This document shows positions 31,062-41,846 of a stretch of 64,000 bases of DNA, piece by piece. The position numbers were made by a program, and so were the translations under genes. Under the pieces are notes generated by a model. That model was given only the letters and a program-made list of their open reading frames with translations. It searched no databases and was not told the DNA's origin. Numbering within the stretch: the stretch's first letter is position 1; every line of letters begins with the position of its first letter. The stretch comes from Paracoccaceae bacterium. GTDB taxonomy: Bacteria; Pseudomonadota; Alphaproteobacteria; Rhodobacterales; Rhodobacteraceae. The stretch is taken from the NCBI GenBank assembly GCA_014879735.1, contig JACSRN010000103.1:1-64000 (forward strand). Reading direction: 5' to 3'.

Positions 31062-32977
31062 CCCATCACCAGTTGCCGATAGATCTGCGGCAGCGCCTGG
31101 GTCAGCTTTTCTGGATGGGGAATGACCGCAAAGGCCCCCTGCCCGAACAGCCGGGGAAACCAGCTCTTGCCGTCACGATCGACGGTGATGCCAAAGACGG
31201 CATGGCCGGCGCGACGGGCTTCCTGCACCGCCATGCGGCTGTCCTCGATACCGTGGCGGCCTTCGTAATGGTCAAGATCGTTCGGCTTGCCATCGGTCAG
31301 CACCAGCAGAAGCCGCCGCTTTCGCGCCTCTTTCGCCAGCAGCGCCGAGGAATGGCGGATTGCCGCGCCAAGGCGGGTGTAATGGCCCGGCTTCAGGCTG
31401 GCGATGCGCGCCTCGGTCGCAGTGCCCATCGGTTCGGCGAAGGACTTCACCTCCTGCACGAAGACCCGGTGACGCTTCAGCGAGGAGAAGGCGTGGATGG
31501 CAAAGGCATCGCCGCAGGCGTCCAGCCCCCAGGCCAATGCCGCCAGCGCCTCGCGCTCGATGTCGATGACGGCGCGGCCCTCATGGCCATGGCCGGGAAT
31601 GGCGCTTTCGGTGCTGCGCGACACGTCGAGCAGGATCGATACCGCCAGATCGCGGCGCTCCGGCCGCGTCTGGCGCCAGACGCGATCTGTCCCTGTGCCG
31701 GTGGAGAGAAGATCGACCCGCGCGCGCACTGCCCGCTCGGTGTCGAGCACATCGCCGTCGGCATAACCAGGGGTCGAGATCAGGCTGGGACGCAAAGCCT
31801 CGAACTGGCGGCGAACGGCGCGGATACGGGCAGCAGCGCGCGGATCGTCCCGAAACGGGGATGCCGCAGTGCCGTCTTCGGCCCGCGAAGACAGAACGCG
31901 GGCGTGGGCGGGCAGATAGCTGCGGGTGCGGACATCCCATTCGGGGTAGGTTGTTTGGCCGGAAACCGCCTCGCGATCCACATCCTCGGGGGCGAGGTCG
32001 AGGTGCAGTTTCAGACGGGTGGCCGGAGATTTCGAAATCTGGGCAAGGCCGATCTCTTCCTGGTCGTCGGCGGCCTTCTTGGCGCTGTCCTCGTCGTCGT
32101 CCTCGACCCTGCGGTTGAGGTTGAGGAACTCGGTCATCGACAGGATCGCCTCGAACTTGTGCAGGATGAAGCTGTCGGCCCGGTTGGCCTGATCGGCCTG
32201 GCGCCGGCGGGCGCGACGGGCGGTCTTCTCGCTGGATTCCTCGGGCGGGCCCTCGGTGGCGCGGGCTTCGACGGCGGTCGCCTCGCTGCGACCGGGCAGC
32301 CGCAGATCGGGCCAGAGGGGAACGGGGCGAAACGGGCGATAGCCCCGCGGCGCCCGCTCCGGCAGCGGCGGAAGCGGCAGGTCCTCGCCCAATGCGGCAC
32401 GGACGCGCGCCTCGACGGCGGCCTCGGCCGGCGGAAGGCCGGGGGTCCGGCGCAGCGCCAGCGTCGCGGCGCAGAGATCGGCATAGAGCCCGCGAAACCC
32501 CGGGGCATTGCGCAGCGCAGCCTCGGCCATCGTCTGGGCGGTGGCGATGGCGGCAAGGTCGGCCTGCAGCGGATCGGCCACTGCGGGCGGGGGCAGATCG
32601 CGCAGTGCCGCTGCCGCTGCGGCAAGCCAGAGATACAGCGCGGCATTTGCCTCGGCCGCGGGAAAGACGGCAAGGCTCTCGGGCAGCCGCAGCGTGGCGC
32701 CATCGAAACTGGCGCGCGGCGCGGTCTCGGCCCAGGTGCCCAGCCGGCGCAGAAATCCCAGGCGGTGATGCGTGGTCTCCTCGGCCACCGGCCGGATTTC
32801 CACCGCCGCATCGCCGCCCAGTCCGCGGAAAAGGACTGCCAGCCGTCCGCCCACCTGTGACAGCGGGACACGGGCTCCTTCGTGGACGGGCTCCGCGTCC
32901 AGACGGCTGGCAAAGGCGTGCCACAGTTTCCCGACAGATTCTTCGGGTTCCCATGGCTCGAAACCGATCCGTGACAT
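31058..32977 (-). CDS. norD: Nitric oxide reductase activation protein NorD
   Basis: A 639-residue von Willebrand factor A protein that works with the AAA+ ATPase NorQ to activate NO reductase, probably in insertion of the nonheme iron FeB. The N-terminal 400 residues are helical and acidic or low-complexity in the middle (RRVEDDDEDSAKKAADDQEE). The C-terminal VWA domain has the MIDAS motif DVSRSTES, then VLTDGKPNDLDHYEGRHGIEDSR. ATG 32977 is preferred because GAGG precedes it; an in-frame GTG at 32989 overlapping the norQ stop is an alternative. The stop overlaps norE. Confidence 0.94.
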   Translation of the reverse strand: MSRIGFEPWEPEESVGKLWHAFASRLDAEPVHEGARVPLSQVGGRLAVLFRGLGGDAAVEIRPVAEETTHHRLGFLRRLGTWAETAPRASFDGATLRLPESLAVFPAAEANAALYLWLAAAAAALRDLPPPAVADPLQADLAAIATAQTMAEAALRNAPGFRGLYADLCAATLALRRTPGLPPAEAAVEARVRAALGEDLPLPPLPERAPRGYRPFRPVPLWPDLRLPGRSEATAVEARATEGPPEESSEKTARRARRRQADQANRADSFILHKFEAILSMTEFLNLNRRVEDDDEDSAKKAADDQEEIGLAQISKSPATRLKLHLDLAPEDVDREAVSGQTTYPEWDVRTRSYLPAHARVLSSRAEDGTAASPFRDDPRAAARIRAVRRQFEALRPSLISTPGYADGDVLDTERAVRARVDLLSTGTGTDRVWRQTRPERRDLAVSILLDVSRSTESAIPGHGHEGRAVIDIEREALAALAWGLDACGDAFAIHAFSSLKRHRVFVQEVKSFAEPMGTATEARIASLKPGHYTRLGAAIRHSSALLAKEARKRRLLLVLTDGKPNDLDHYEGRHGIEDSRMAVQEARRAGHAVFGITVDRDGKSWFPRLFGQGAFAVIPHPEKLTQALPQIYRQLVMG

Positions 32978-32985
32978 CACCAGCC

Positions 32986-33801
32986 TCACCCGATTACGGC
33001 GGTCACAAGATCGTGGAGCCCGGCCTTCACATCCGGGTCATCGGTCAGCGGTTCGATCATCGCCACGCGGATCGCCCTTTCGACCGGCATTCCACCGGCG
33101 ACAAGGCCGGCGCAGTAGACGACAAGGCGGGTGGAGATACCCTCCTCCAGATCCTGGCCCTTCATCGCCCGCAGCTTGCCCGCCAGCCGGACCAACGGTT
33201 GCACGCGATCTTCGGCCAGGCCGCTTTCGCGGGCGACAACGGGAATTTCATGCTCGGGCCGCGGGAAGCCGAACTCCAGCGCAACGAAACGCTGACGCGT
33301 CGAGGGCTTCAGCGTCTTCAGGATGTTCTGGTAGCCGGGGTTGTAAGAGGCAACCAGCAGAAAGTCCGGATGAGCCTGAAGCTCTTCGCCGGTGCGGTCG
33401 ATGGGCAGGATGCGGCGGTCATCCGTCAGCGGATGCAGGACAACCGTCACGTCCTTCCTGGCCTCCACCACCTCGTCGAGGTAGCAGATTGCCCCTTGGC
33501 GAACCGCCCGGGTCAACGGACCGTCGACCCAGACCGTCTCGCCACCCTTCAAGAGCCAGCGGCCGATCAGATCGGCGGCAGACAGGTCGTCATGGCAGGC
33601 GACGGTATAGAGCGGGCGGCCAAGGCGATGCGCCATGGCAGCGACGAAGCGCGTCTTGCCGCAGCCGGTGGGGCCTTTCAGCAGCACCGGCAGGCGGCGG
33701 GCGGCGGCGGCCTGAAAGACCTGAACCTCGTCGCCCTGGGGCAGGTAGTAGGGGGCGGCAGCCGCCCCCATGGAGATTTGTGTCCCGTCCATCTGCGTCA
33801 C
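32986..33801 (-). CDS. norQ: Nitric oxide reductase activation ATPase NorQ
   Basis: A 271-residue MoxR-type AAA+ ATPase (CbbQ/NirQ/NorQ family). Walker A is GPTGCGKT (43-50). Walker B is AICYLDEVVEARKD, and the sensor region is LLVASYNPGYQN. It partners NorD to activate NO reductase, as CbbQ/CbbO do for RuBisCO. The start overlaps the norB stop by 4 nt (33798-33801). Start at Met4 is also possible. Confidence 0.95.
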   Translation of the reverse strand: MTQMDGTQISMGAAAAPYYLPQGDEVQVFQAAAARRLPVLLKGPTGCGKTRFVAAMAHRLGRPLYTVACHDDLSAADLIGRWLLKGGETVWVDGPLTRAVRQGAICYLDEVVEARKDVTVVLHPLTDDRRILPIDRTGEELQAHPDFLLVASYNPGYQNILKTLKPSTRQRFVALEFGFPRPEHEIPVVARESGLAEDRVQPLVRLAGKLRAMKGQDLEEGISTRLVVYCAGLVAGGMPVERAIRVAMIEPLTDDPDVKAGLHDLVTAVIG

Positions 33802-35195
33802 TCGGCAGCCATATGGTCGGGATCATGCTCAAGCCGGTCGCGCTCCAGCGGGCCGGGCGTCAGAATCTCGCGCCGCGGCATGAAGATGGCGTAGAGATAC
33901 AGCACCACGCCCAGCACCACCGCCACGCCCGAGCCGAAGCGCATCGCGTAGAAGAGCCATAGCTGGTCCTGCACATCCATGTAGTATTCGCCGTTCACCC
34001 GTTGCAGGTGGGTCTGGATCGTTCCGGCGAAGGTCAGGGTGAAGGTCATGAACACCACGCCACCCGACATCAGCCAGAAGGACGCCATGTTCAGCACCTG
34101 GTTGTAGGGGTCGCGCCCCTTCAGCAGCGGCATGGCATAGCTGATCACTGCAAGGTTGAGGCAGACATAGGCACCGTAAAACGCCAGGTGGCCATGGGCT
34201 GCGGTGATCTGCGTGCCGTGGCTGTAGTAGTTCACGCCGTGCAGCGTGTGCAGGAAGCCCCAGACACCCGCGCCGAAGAAGGCCAGCGTCGCGCAGCCAA
34301 GGCTCCACAGCAATGCAGCCTTGTTCGGATGGTCGCGGCGACCCTTCCAGACCATGACGAAGGCAAAGGACATCATCGCGAAGAAGGGTGCGACCTCCAG
34401 CGACGAGAAGACCGAGCCGATCCACTGCCAGTAGCCCGGCGTGCCGATCCAGTAATAGTGGTGGCCGGTCCCGAGGATGCCCGAGAACAGTGCCAGCGCG
34501 GCAATGATGTAGAGCCATTTCTCCACGACCTCGCGGTCAACCCCCGTCAGCTTCAGCATCAGGAAGGCCAGGATCGAGGCCATGATCAGTTCCCAGGTGC
34601 CTTCGACCCAGAGATGGACGACATACCACCAGTACATCTTGTCCAGCGCCAGGTTGCCGGGATTGTAGAAGGCGAACAGGAACAGCAGCGCCAGACCCCA
34701 GAGGCCAAGCAGCAGGATGTTGGTGATCGCCGTCTTCTTGCCGGCCAGCACGGTCATGCTGATGTTGTAGAGGAAGATCAGCGCGGCAACGACGATGCCG
34801 ACCTTGACCCATTTCGGCTGTTCCAGGAACTCGCGCCCCTCGGCGCCAAGCAGCCAGTTGCCGTCAAACAGGTTGAACAAATAGGTCACGACCACGCCGA
34901 CGGTGCCCAGGACCAGGATCGCAAGCTGCACCCAGGCCAGCATTGGCGACACGATCTCGCGTTCTGCCTCTTCGGGCACCAGATAGTAGGCAGCGCCGAA
35001 AAAGCCCAGCAGCAGCCAGACGATCAGGCTGTTGGTGTGCAGCATCCGTCCCACGTTGAACGGTAGGATTTCCGACAGGAAATTGGGGCTGACATAGATC
35101 CAGCCCAACACCAGGCCCAGCGTCACCTGCACGGCGAAAAGCGCCATGGCGACGATGAAATAGGCCAGCGCTATTCTCTGCGATTGGTACTTCAT
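33798..35195 (-). CDS. norB: Nitric oxide reductase large subunit NorB
   Basis: A 465-residue, twelve-helix catalytic subunit of cytochrome c-dependent NO reductase (2 NO to N2O), in the heme-copper oxidase superfamily. Visible signatures include the N-terminal LAYFIVAMALFAVQVTLGLV, NVGRMLHTNSLIVWLLLGFFG (heme-ligand His), YVVHLWVEGTWELIMASILA with FeB-ligand His and catalytic Glu, LGTGHHYYWIGTPGYW and HGHLAFYGAYVCLNLA. It is cNOR-type: the NorC partner is encoded 12 bp upstream and there is no N-terminal quinol-oxidase extension. Confidence 0.97.
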   Translation of the reverse strand: MKYQSQRIALAYFIVAMALFAVQVTLGLVLGWIYVSPNFLSEILPFNVGRMLHTNSLIVWLLLGFFGAAYYLVPEEAEREIVSPMLAWVQLAILVLGTVGVVVTYLFNLFDGNWLLGAEGREFLEQPKWVKVGIVVAALIFLYNISMTVLAGKKTAITNILLLGLWGLALLFLFAFYNPGNLALDKMYWWYVVHLWVEGTWELIMASILAFLMLKLTGVDREVVEKWLYIIAALALFSGILGTGHHYYWIGTPGYWQWIGSVFSSLEVAPFFAMMSFAFVMVWKGRRDHPNKAALLWSLGCATLAFFGAGVWGFLHTLHGVNYYSHGTQITAAHGHLAFYGAYVCLNLAVISYAMPLLKGRDPYNQVLNMASFWLMSGGVVFMTFTLTFAGTIQTHLQRVNGEYYMDVQDQLWLFYAMRFGSGVAVVLGVVLYLYAIFMPRREILTPGPLERDRLEHDPDHMAAE

Positions 35196-35207
35196 ATGCG
35201 TCTCTCC

Positions 35208-35663
35208 TCAGCCCGCGTCGTTCGGCGGCCAGCCCTGGGCGTTGATGGTGTTCGTCCACAGCAGGAAGTCGGCGAGGTTGCGGTATTCATCATCGGTCAG
35301 CCCGAAATTCGGCATCTGGCGGCGGCCCTCGATGCCGCTTGGCATGGCATCCATCCAGCCTTTCAGCGCGGTGAAGGCGCCTTCGTGGTCGCCGGGCTCC
35401 ACGCCCCAGCGTGTCATCACATTCGCCAGTTCCGGCGCGAAATAGGCGCCCTCGCCCAGAATGGTATGGCAGTTGATGCAGGAGTGCTTTTCCCACAGGT
35501 GCTTGCCAGCCCGGACACTGTCGTCCAGCGTCGTCTCGTCGGTGGATGTCGTCCTGATGTAGAAGTGCGACTGGGCCGTGAGTCCGACGAAGATGATGAT
35601 GAAGAACAGTGACCCGCCGTAGAAGATGTTGCGGGCCATGCCCTTGGTCATGACTTCGCGCAT
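35208..35663 (-). CDS. norC: Nitric oxide reductase cytochrome c subunit NorC
   Basis: A 151-residue membrane-anchored monoheme cytochrome c. One transmembrane helix (about residues 13-32, FYGGSLFFIIIFVGLTAQSH) tethers a periplasmic domain with the heme site CINCH (C62, C65, H66). It delivers electrons from soluble cytochromes to NorB. It heads norCBQDEF. The NnrR-like box at 35728-35741 is 64 nt upstream of the ATG; a box centred at -41.5 would put transcription start about 30 nt before the ATG. Confidence 0.96.
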   Translation of the reverse strand: MREVMTKGMARNIFYGGSLFFIIIFVGLTAQSHFYIRTTSTDETTLDDSVRAGKHLWEKHSCINCHTILGEGAYFAPELANVMTRWGVEPGDHEGAFTALKGWMDAMPSGIEGRRQMPNFGLTDDEYRNLADFLLWTNTINAQGWPPNDAG

Positions 35664-35727
35664 GGCGGAATCCTTTCCGGAGCGGTTTCAGATGCTGTGG
35701 GTCTGGACCCGGACGGATGGCGGGGCC

Positions 35728-35741
35728 TTAACAAAAGTCAA
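35728..35741 (-). promoter_or_regulatory. NnrR/FNR-like box upstream of norC
   Basis: TTAACAAAAGTCAA on the plus strand (TTGACTTTTGTTAA reading toward norC) fits the TTAAC-N4-GTCAA pattern of alphaproteobacterial NnrR sites. The same 14 bases recur exactly at 39906-39919. It lies in the 106-bp gap between norC and nirX and should control norCBQDEF. Confidence 0.85.
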
Positions 35742-35769
35742 TTCGGCGCAAGAGTTTCGATCTTGCGCG

Positions 35770-36657
35770 TCAGGCGAGCATTTCCAGTTGCGCCGCCGGA
35801 AAGACGGCCAGCGCACGGACGATGGCGGGCCGGTCCATCAGGCAGAAGGCGGTCGACAATGCATCGGCCAGCGCAGCAGAGGGGGCGCTGACGCTGACCG
35901 TCTGCCACAGCGGCGGCTGGCCGGCGGGCCCGAGGATATGGGGCAAGCCACCACCGATAAGCGTGCCCCGCGGCGAGGAGGTGGCCACCGCCCTGTTCGC
36001 CAGCGTCGCCTGCCCCAGAATCGCCCCGTCCGGGCCGGCGATGGCGGCGCGCCAGGGCTTGCCATCATCGCGCCGGCCAAGGGCCGCGATCTCGCCCATG
36101 TCGATCAGCGCATCGGCAAAACCCTGTGCGCGCAGGCCGGCGGCAATACGGTCGGCGGCCCAACCCTGGGCAATGCCGTTCAGCGTCAGTTGCTGGCCCG
36201 GGGCCAGGCGAATTTCTTCGGCGGACCGCGAGACGCGGCCCCAGCCGGTCAGCGCGCGGGCGCGGGCCTGATCGCCTCCTGTCGCGATGGCGCGCCAGAG
36301 CGGCTGGACCGTGGGGTCGAAGGCCCCCCCGGTTGCGGCATGAACCCGGTCTGCCAGCGCGAGAAGCGACAAGAGCTCGGGCGAGGGCCAGTCCAGACGG
36401 CCATCGCGGTTCAGCCGTGTCAGCGCCGAATCGCGATGCAGCGAGGCAAGGGCGTCGATGCGGCCGATCTCTGCCTCGATCGCGGCAAAGGCGCGGTGAG
36501 CCTGCTGCGGCTCCGCGCCGACCAGCCGCAGCGAAACCGCGCCGCCCAGGCCGATACCCTGCCATTCGGTCACGCTCCGGGCGCGACCGGCGGCGGGAAG
36601 CAGTGCTGCGGCCGTCAGGCAGAGAAAGCGGCGGCGGGACAGTGCGGGGCGCATCAT
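35770..36657 (-). CDS. nirX: ApbE-family FMN transferase NirX
   Basis: A 295-residue flavin transferase of the ApbE/NosX/NirX family, which attaches FMN covalently to a threonine of a partner protein. The N-terminus SRRRFLCLTAAALLPAAGRA is Tat-like, implying periplasmic location. Family motifs: ALASLHRDSALTRLNRDG, AATGGAFDPTVQPLW, LNGIAQGWAADRIA, DMGEIAALG, and a C-terminal SVSAPSAALADALSTAFCLM. Its natural target is NirI, encoded two genes upstream, which has a matching flavinylation site (DVISRATVS). Overlap with nnrS (36654-36657) couples the genes. Named nirX rather than nosX because it sits in a nirI operon. Confidence 0.88.
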   Translation of the reverse strand: MMRPALSRRRFLCLTAAALLPAAGRARSVTEWQGIGLGGAVSLRLVGAEPQQAHRAFAAIEAEIGRIDALASLHRDSALTRLNRDGRLDWPSPELLSLLALADRVHAATGGAFDPTVQPLWRAIATGGDQARARALTGWGRVSRSAEEIRLAPGQQLTLNGIAQGWAADRIAAGLRAQGFADALIDMGEIAALGRRDDGKPWRAAIAGPDGAILGQATLANRAVATSSPRGTLIGGGLPHILGPAGQPPLWQTVSVSAPSAALADALSTAFCLMDRPAIVRALAVFPAAQLEMLA

Positions 36658-37847
36658 GACGGGGGCCTTCCGGCAGGGGCACGGGGCGGACGCGGCAGCA
36701 ACCAGGCCGGCAACAGCACGGCAAAGGCCAGTGCGAAGGCAATCAGCCACAGCGCCCCGGCCAGCAGCGTGGCGCCGATATAGACCGCCGGCCAGGTTGC
36801 CGCCGCAAAACGCGACAGCGCCGCCAACGGCACCAGCGCATAGGCCAGCGCCAGCAGCAGCGGGGCCTGCAGCGGGCGCCCGCTGTGGCCAAGCGTGGCA
36901 CGGCTGAAAACCGCCAGCGTCATCCCGCCGATGCCACCGATACCCAGGATGTGCAGGGCGGCGATCTCGGACCCCAGATCCAGCCGGGACAGGCCAAAGG
37001 CGATGAGGCCGAGGGCGTTCAGCGCATAGGACAGGTGCAAGGTCCAGAGAATCGGCCGGCCGAGCGTCCAGCCCCCCCGCCACAATGCGACGCGCAAGAG
37101 GCCGGCCGCCCCGGCCAGAAGGGCCAGCGCCGCCACAACGCCGTCCGGCAGACCGGCCAGCAATGCAAGCGGCAGCAGCAGCGCCGGCGCGATGGCCAGC
37201 GCCGCCAGACGGGCGGGGTTGCGGGGATGGCCATCCTCGCGCCCGGCAAGGACCATGGCGTTGCGGGTGAACCCCGGCGTGACGCGGCCCCCCAGGATCA
37301 TGATCATCGCCGAAAGGGTCAGAAGGCCGGCGCGCAGTCCCGGTTCGACCCCGTCGCGCAGCAGGCCCAGCCATTCGAGATGGCAGAACAGATTCGCCAG
37401 CCACATCAGCGTCAGCGTGAGAAGGAAGATCATCTGCTGCGGCTTGGGCCTGACCAAGAGCTGCATCGCGATCTTCAGCGCCAGCACCGGCAGGAACGAC
37501 AGGTCGGCCACCGCCACGGCCCAGGGCGGCAGGCTGGCGCTGCACCACATGGCCAGCCGCCCGATCAGCCAAAGTGCGGCAACAACGGCAATGAAGCGAT
37601 GCGGGACGGATTTTCCGCCGGTCCAGTTCGGCACCGCGGTCAGCAAAAAGCCGCCCAGCACCGCACCGCCATAGCCGAAGACCATTTCATGCGCGTGCCA
37701 CAGATGCGGCGCCATGCCGGGGGGAAACCCCTCCAGGCTGCCGGCCAGCCAGATCTCCCATGCAACCATTGCGAGAATCGCAAACAGGCAGGCCGCAAGG
37801 AAGAAGATGCGAAAGCCTTCGGACAGGACGCGGCGCAGCATCGTCAT
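36654..37847 (-). CDS. nnrS: NnrS-family heme-copper membrane protein
   Basis: A 397-residue polytopic membrane protein (about twelve segments) of the NnrS family, which protects cells from nitrosative stress and binds heme and copper in Rhodobacter. The N-terminal GFRIFFLAACLFAILAMVAWEIWLAG and PHLWHAHEMVFGYGGAVLGGFLLTAVPNWTGG blocks are diagnostic. It is flanked by overlaps on both sides: the ATG overlaps the nirI stop, the stop overlaps the nirX start. Insertion of nnrS between nirI and nirX ties NO tolerance to nitrite reductase expression. Confidence 0.93.
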   Translation of the reverse strand: MTMLRRVLSEGFRIFFLAACLFAILAMVAWEIWLAGSLEGFPPGMAPHLWHAHEMVFGYGGAVLGGFLLTAVPNWTGGKSVPHRFIAVVAALWLIGRLAMWCSASLPPWAVAVADLSFLPVLALKIAMQLLVRPKPQQMIFLLTLTLMWLANLFCHLEWLGLLRDGVEPGLRAGLLTLSAMIMILGGRVTPGFTRNAMVLAGREDGHPRNPARLAALAIAPALLLPLALLAGLPDGVVAALALLAGAAGLLRVALWRGGWTLGRPILWTLHLSYALNALGLIAFGLSRLDLGSEIAALHILGIGGIGGMTLAVFSRATLGHSGRPLQAPLLLALAYALVPLAALSRFAAATWPAVYIGATLLAGALWLIAFALAFAVLLPAWLLPRPPRAPAGRPPS

Positions 37848-39871
37848 GCCGCCACCCCGGCTCGGGCACGGCGCTTGAGCACCGGACATTGCGAATCGTC
37901 GTTCATGATGACCTGACAGCGCAAACAGAGCACGCATTCGTTGGGGTTGATGCGGCCGATGGCATCGATGGCGCCAACGGTGCATTTCGTCTCGCACAGC
38001 CGGCATTCGCGGCCGCATTGCGGCCGGCGCTTCAGCCAGTCGAAAATCTTCAGCTTGGCCGGAATAGCCAGCCCCGCACCGAGCGGGCAGAGATAGCGGC
38101 AATAGAACCGTTCGATGAACAACCCCGCCGCCAGCAGCGCCAGAACGAACAGAACGAAGGGCCAGGCACGCAGGAAGCGCAACGAAATCGCGGTCTTGAA
38201 CGGTTCGACCTCGGCCAGGATCAACGCCTCGTGCATCGAATAGAACGAGAGCGCGAGAATTGCCATGAACAGCGAATACTTGATCACCCACAGCCGTTCG
38301 TGCAGCGCCTGCGGCACGGCGATCTGGCGCAGCCCCAGCCGCTGCGCGGCGGCGTTGGTCAGTTCCTGCAGCGCCCCGAAGGGGCAGAGCCAGCCGCAGT
38401 ACACCCCCCTGCCCCAGAACAGCATGCCAAGCGCGGTAAACGCCCAGAGGATGAAGATGACCGGCTCGATCAGGAAGGTTTCCCAGTGAAAGCCGGTCAG
38501 AAGGGAATGGACGAAGGCCATCACCTGCACCACCGACAACTGCCCGTTCAGCCCCATTCCCAGCACCAGGAAGGTGGTGCCCAGAAAGCCCAGCCGCAGC
38601 CCGCGCCACAGCCGGGGGCGGCGGGTGATCCAGTCCTGGGCAAAAAGGATCAGCGTCAGCGTCGCCAGCATAAGGCCGACGATGATCACCTGCGGCGTCC
38701 GCGCCGCCCATGCCGATTTCCACAGCGGATCGGGCTCTGCCGGCGGCGGCAGCACAAAGGCCTGCGGCATCCGGTAGGGCAGGACGGCCGTCAGCGTCGC
38801 CTCGCCGCTGGAGGTGGCGCGCGCGGCCTGCATCTCGACGATGAAGGGCCGGGTGGGGTCGATCCCGGGCGGCAGGGCAAAGAGGCTGATCTCCTTCATC
38901 TGCGGTGCATCGGCCAGCGCCAGCTTCTTCTGCATCTGGTAGCGGTCTTCGGTGGGCTGCCAGCGGGTTTCGCCCTGGACCACGGTCAGCCGGTCGAAGA
39001 TGCCGGTCCGCTTCCAGTCCGTCCCGCGGTGCGACTGCAGCCCCGAGGACATGACGGCCAGAACGGCGCTGCCCGCGCCCAGATTGCCGATGGCGCGGGT
39101 GAAATCCTGCTGACCCAGAAGGTTGCGGCCGACGGTGGGCGGGTCGATCACTGCAATCCATAGATGCAGGAAATCGCCCGGCCCGGGCGAGACCGGCACC
39201 CGGGCGCCGGCCAGGTCACGGGCAGCCTGGTCCATCGTCACGCGGGTTTCGGTCAGCGCGCCCAAGGCCAGCAGCGCATCCCAGGTGGCGGGCGCGAAGG
39301 TCAGGCGGTCAATGCCGCCGCCCGAGGGGATAAGCCCGCGGCCGGTGGCCAGCGTACGGGCCGTGCGCAGGATGCCGTCGCGAATGACGCCGGTCGAAAC
39401 CGTGGCGCGGGAAATCACATCCGGCAGGCCGCGGGCGGCATCGATCCCCGGCGCCGCAAGGTCATAGCCGCGAAACCCCGCGACATAGGCGGCAATGTCG
39501 GAATCGGAAATGCCCAGTGTCAGCACCGGCTCGTTATGGCCGACCAGAAGCGCGCCGCCGATGCTGGCCTCGGGCGTCACCGCAACCAGCACGTCGAGCG
39601 GGCGGCCCGAATAGCCGACCGACCCGGCGATTTCCCAGGTCGATCCGATATAGCCGCGCGGCGTTCCCCCCTGCACGACGGTCCATCCCGGCACGCCGCC
39701 ATCCTCGCGCAGGACCTGCACCGGGCCGTCGATCTGCAGCATCGCCGCAGCCTCTTCTGCGGTGGGCGCGCGCAGCAAAGCCGGTGCTTCGCCGCCCAGC
39801 GGCCCCGCCAAGGCAGCAAGCGGAACGGCCAGCATAAGGACGCTGAGGACAAGGCGGAGCGCTGCGATCAT
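37844..39871 (-). CDS. nirI: NirI: NosR-family flavo-iron-sulfur membrane regulator
   Basis: A 675-residue NosR/NirI-type protein. A signal peptide (1-22) leads a periplasmic FMN-binding domain with flavinylation motif DVISRATVST (predicted FMN on Thr157). Several membrane helices follow, with two CxxxCP motifs (CGWLCPFGALQE, CRYLCPLGAG), then a cytoplasmic ferredoxin-like tail with cysteines CGRECRLCETKC and CVLCLRC for two [4Fe-4S] clusters. In Paracoccus, nirI is divergent from nirS and required for its expression. The location 111 bp from nirS on the opposite strand distinguishes it from nosR. The start at 39871 leaves only 34 nt to the shared NnrR box. Confidence 0.92.
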   Translation of the reverse strand: MIAALRLVLSVLMLAVPLAALAGPLGGEAPALLRAPTAEEAAAMLQIDGPVQVLREDGGVPGWTVVQGGTPRGYIGSTWEIAGSVGYSGRPLDVLVAVTPEASIGGALLVGHNEPVLTLGISDSDIAAYVAGFRGYDLAAPGIDAARGLPDVISRATVSTGVIRDGILRTARTLATGRGLIPSGGGIDRLTFAPATWDALLALGALTETRVTMDQAARDLAGARVPVSPGPGDFLHLWIAVIDPPTVGRNLLGQQDFTRAIGNLGAGSAVLAVMSSGLQSHRGTDWKRTGIFDRLTVVQGETRWQPTEDRYQMQKKLALADAPQMKEISLFALPPGIDPTRPFIVEMQAARATSSGEATLTAVLPYRMPQAFVLPPPAEPDPLWKSAWAARTPQVIIVGLMLATLTLILFAQDWITRRPRLWRGLRLGFLGTTFLVLGMGLNGQLSVVQVMAFVHSLLTGFHWETFLIEPVIFILWAFTALGMLFWGRGVYCGWLCPFGALQELTNAAAQRLGLRQIAVPQALHERLWVIKYSLFMAILALSFYSMHEALILAEVEPFKTAISLRFLRAWPFVLFVLALLAAGLFIERFYCRYLCPLGAGLAIPAKLKIFDWLKRRPQCGRECRLCETKCTVGAIDAIGRINPNECVLCLRCQVIMNDDSQCPVLKRRARAGVAA

Positions 39872-39905
39872 GGCGTGAGCATTCCCAAAATACCGCCGCT
39901 CGCCC

Positions 39906-41745
<1,840 letters not shown>

Positions 41746-41758
41746 CGCAGCATACACA

Positions 41759-41811
41759 CGGCGGGGGCCCGGCCGCATCCGCGTGCCGGGCCCTGGCACG
41801 GGCCCCCGCCG
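41759..41811 (+). terminator. Strong hairpin between nirS and nirE
   Basis: A perfect 13-bp inverted repeat, CGGCGGGGGCCCG (41759-41771) with CGGGCCCCCGCCG (41799-41811), enclosing a smaller GTGCC/GGCAC stem. It begins 14 nt after the nirS stop. There is no U-run, so it is probably a partial terminator or 3' stabiliser that makes nirS mRNA far more abundant than mRNA for the d1-synthesis genes. Confidence 0.7.
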
Positions 41812-41846
41812 ATCTTGCAGAAGAAGCCAGCCGTCCGGGGTGAGCC

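Noticed and set aside
37844..39871. Calling this gene nosR and the ApbE gene nosX
   Set aside because: There is no nosZ or nosDFYL nearby and the gene is divergent from nirS as in Paracoccus nirIX, so nirI and nirX fit better.
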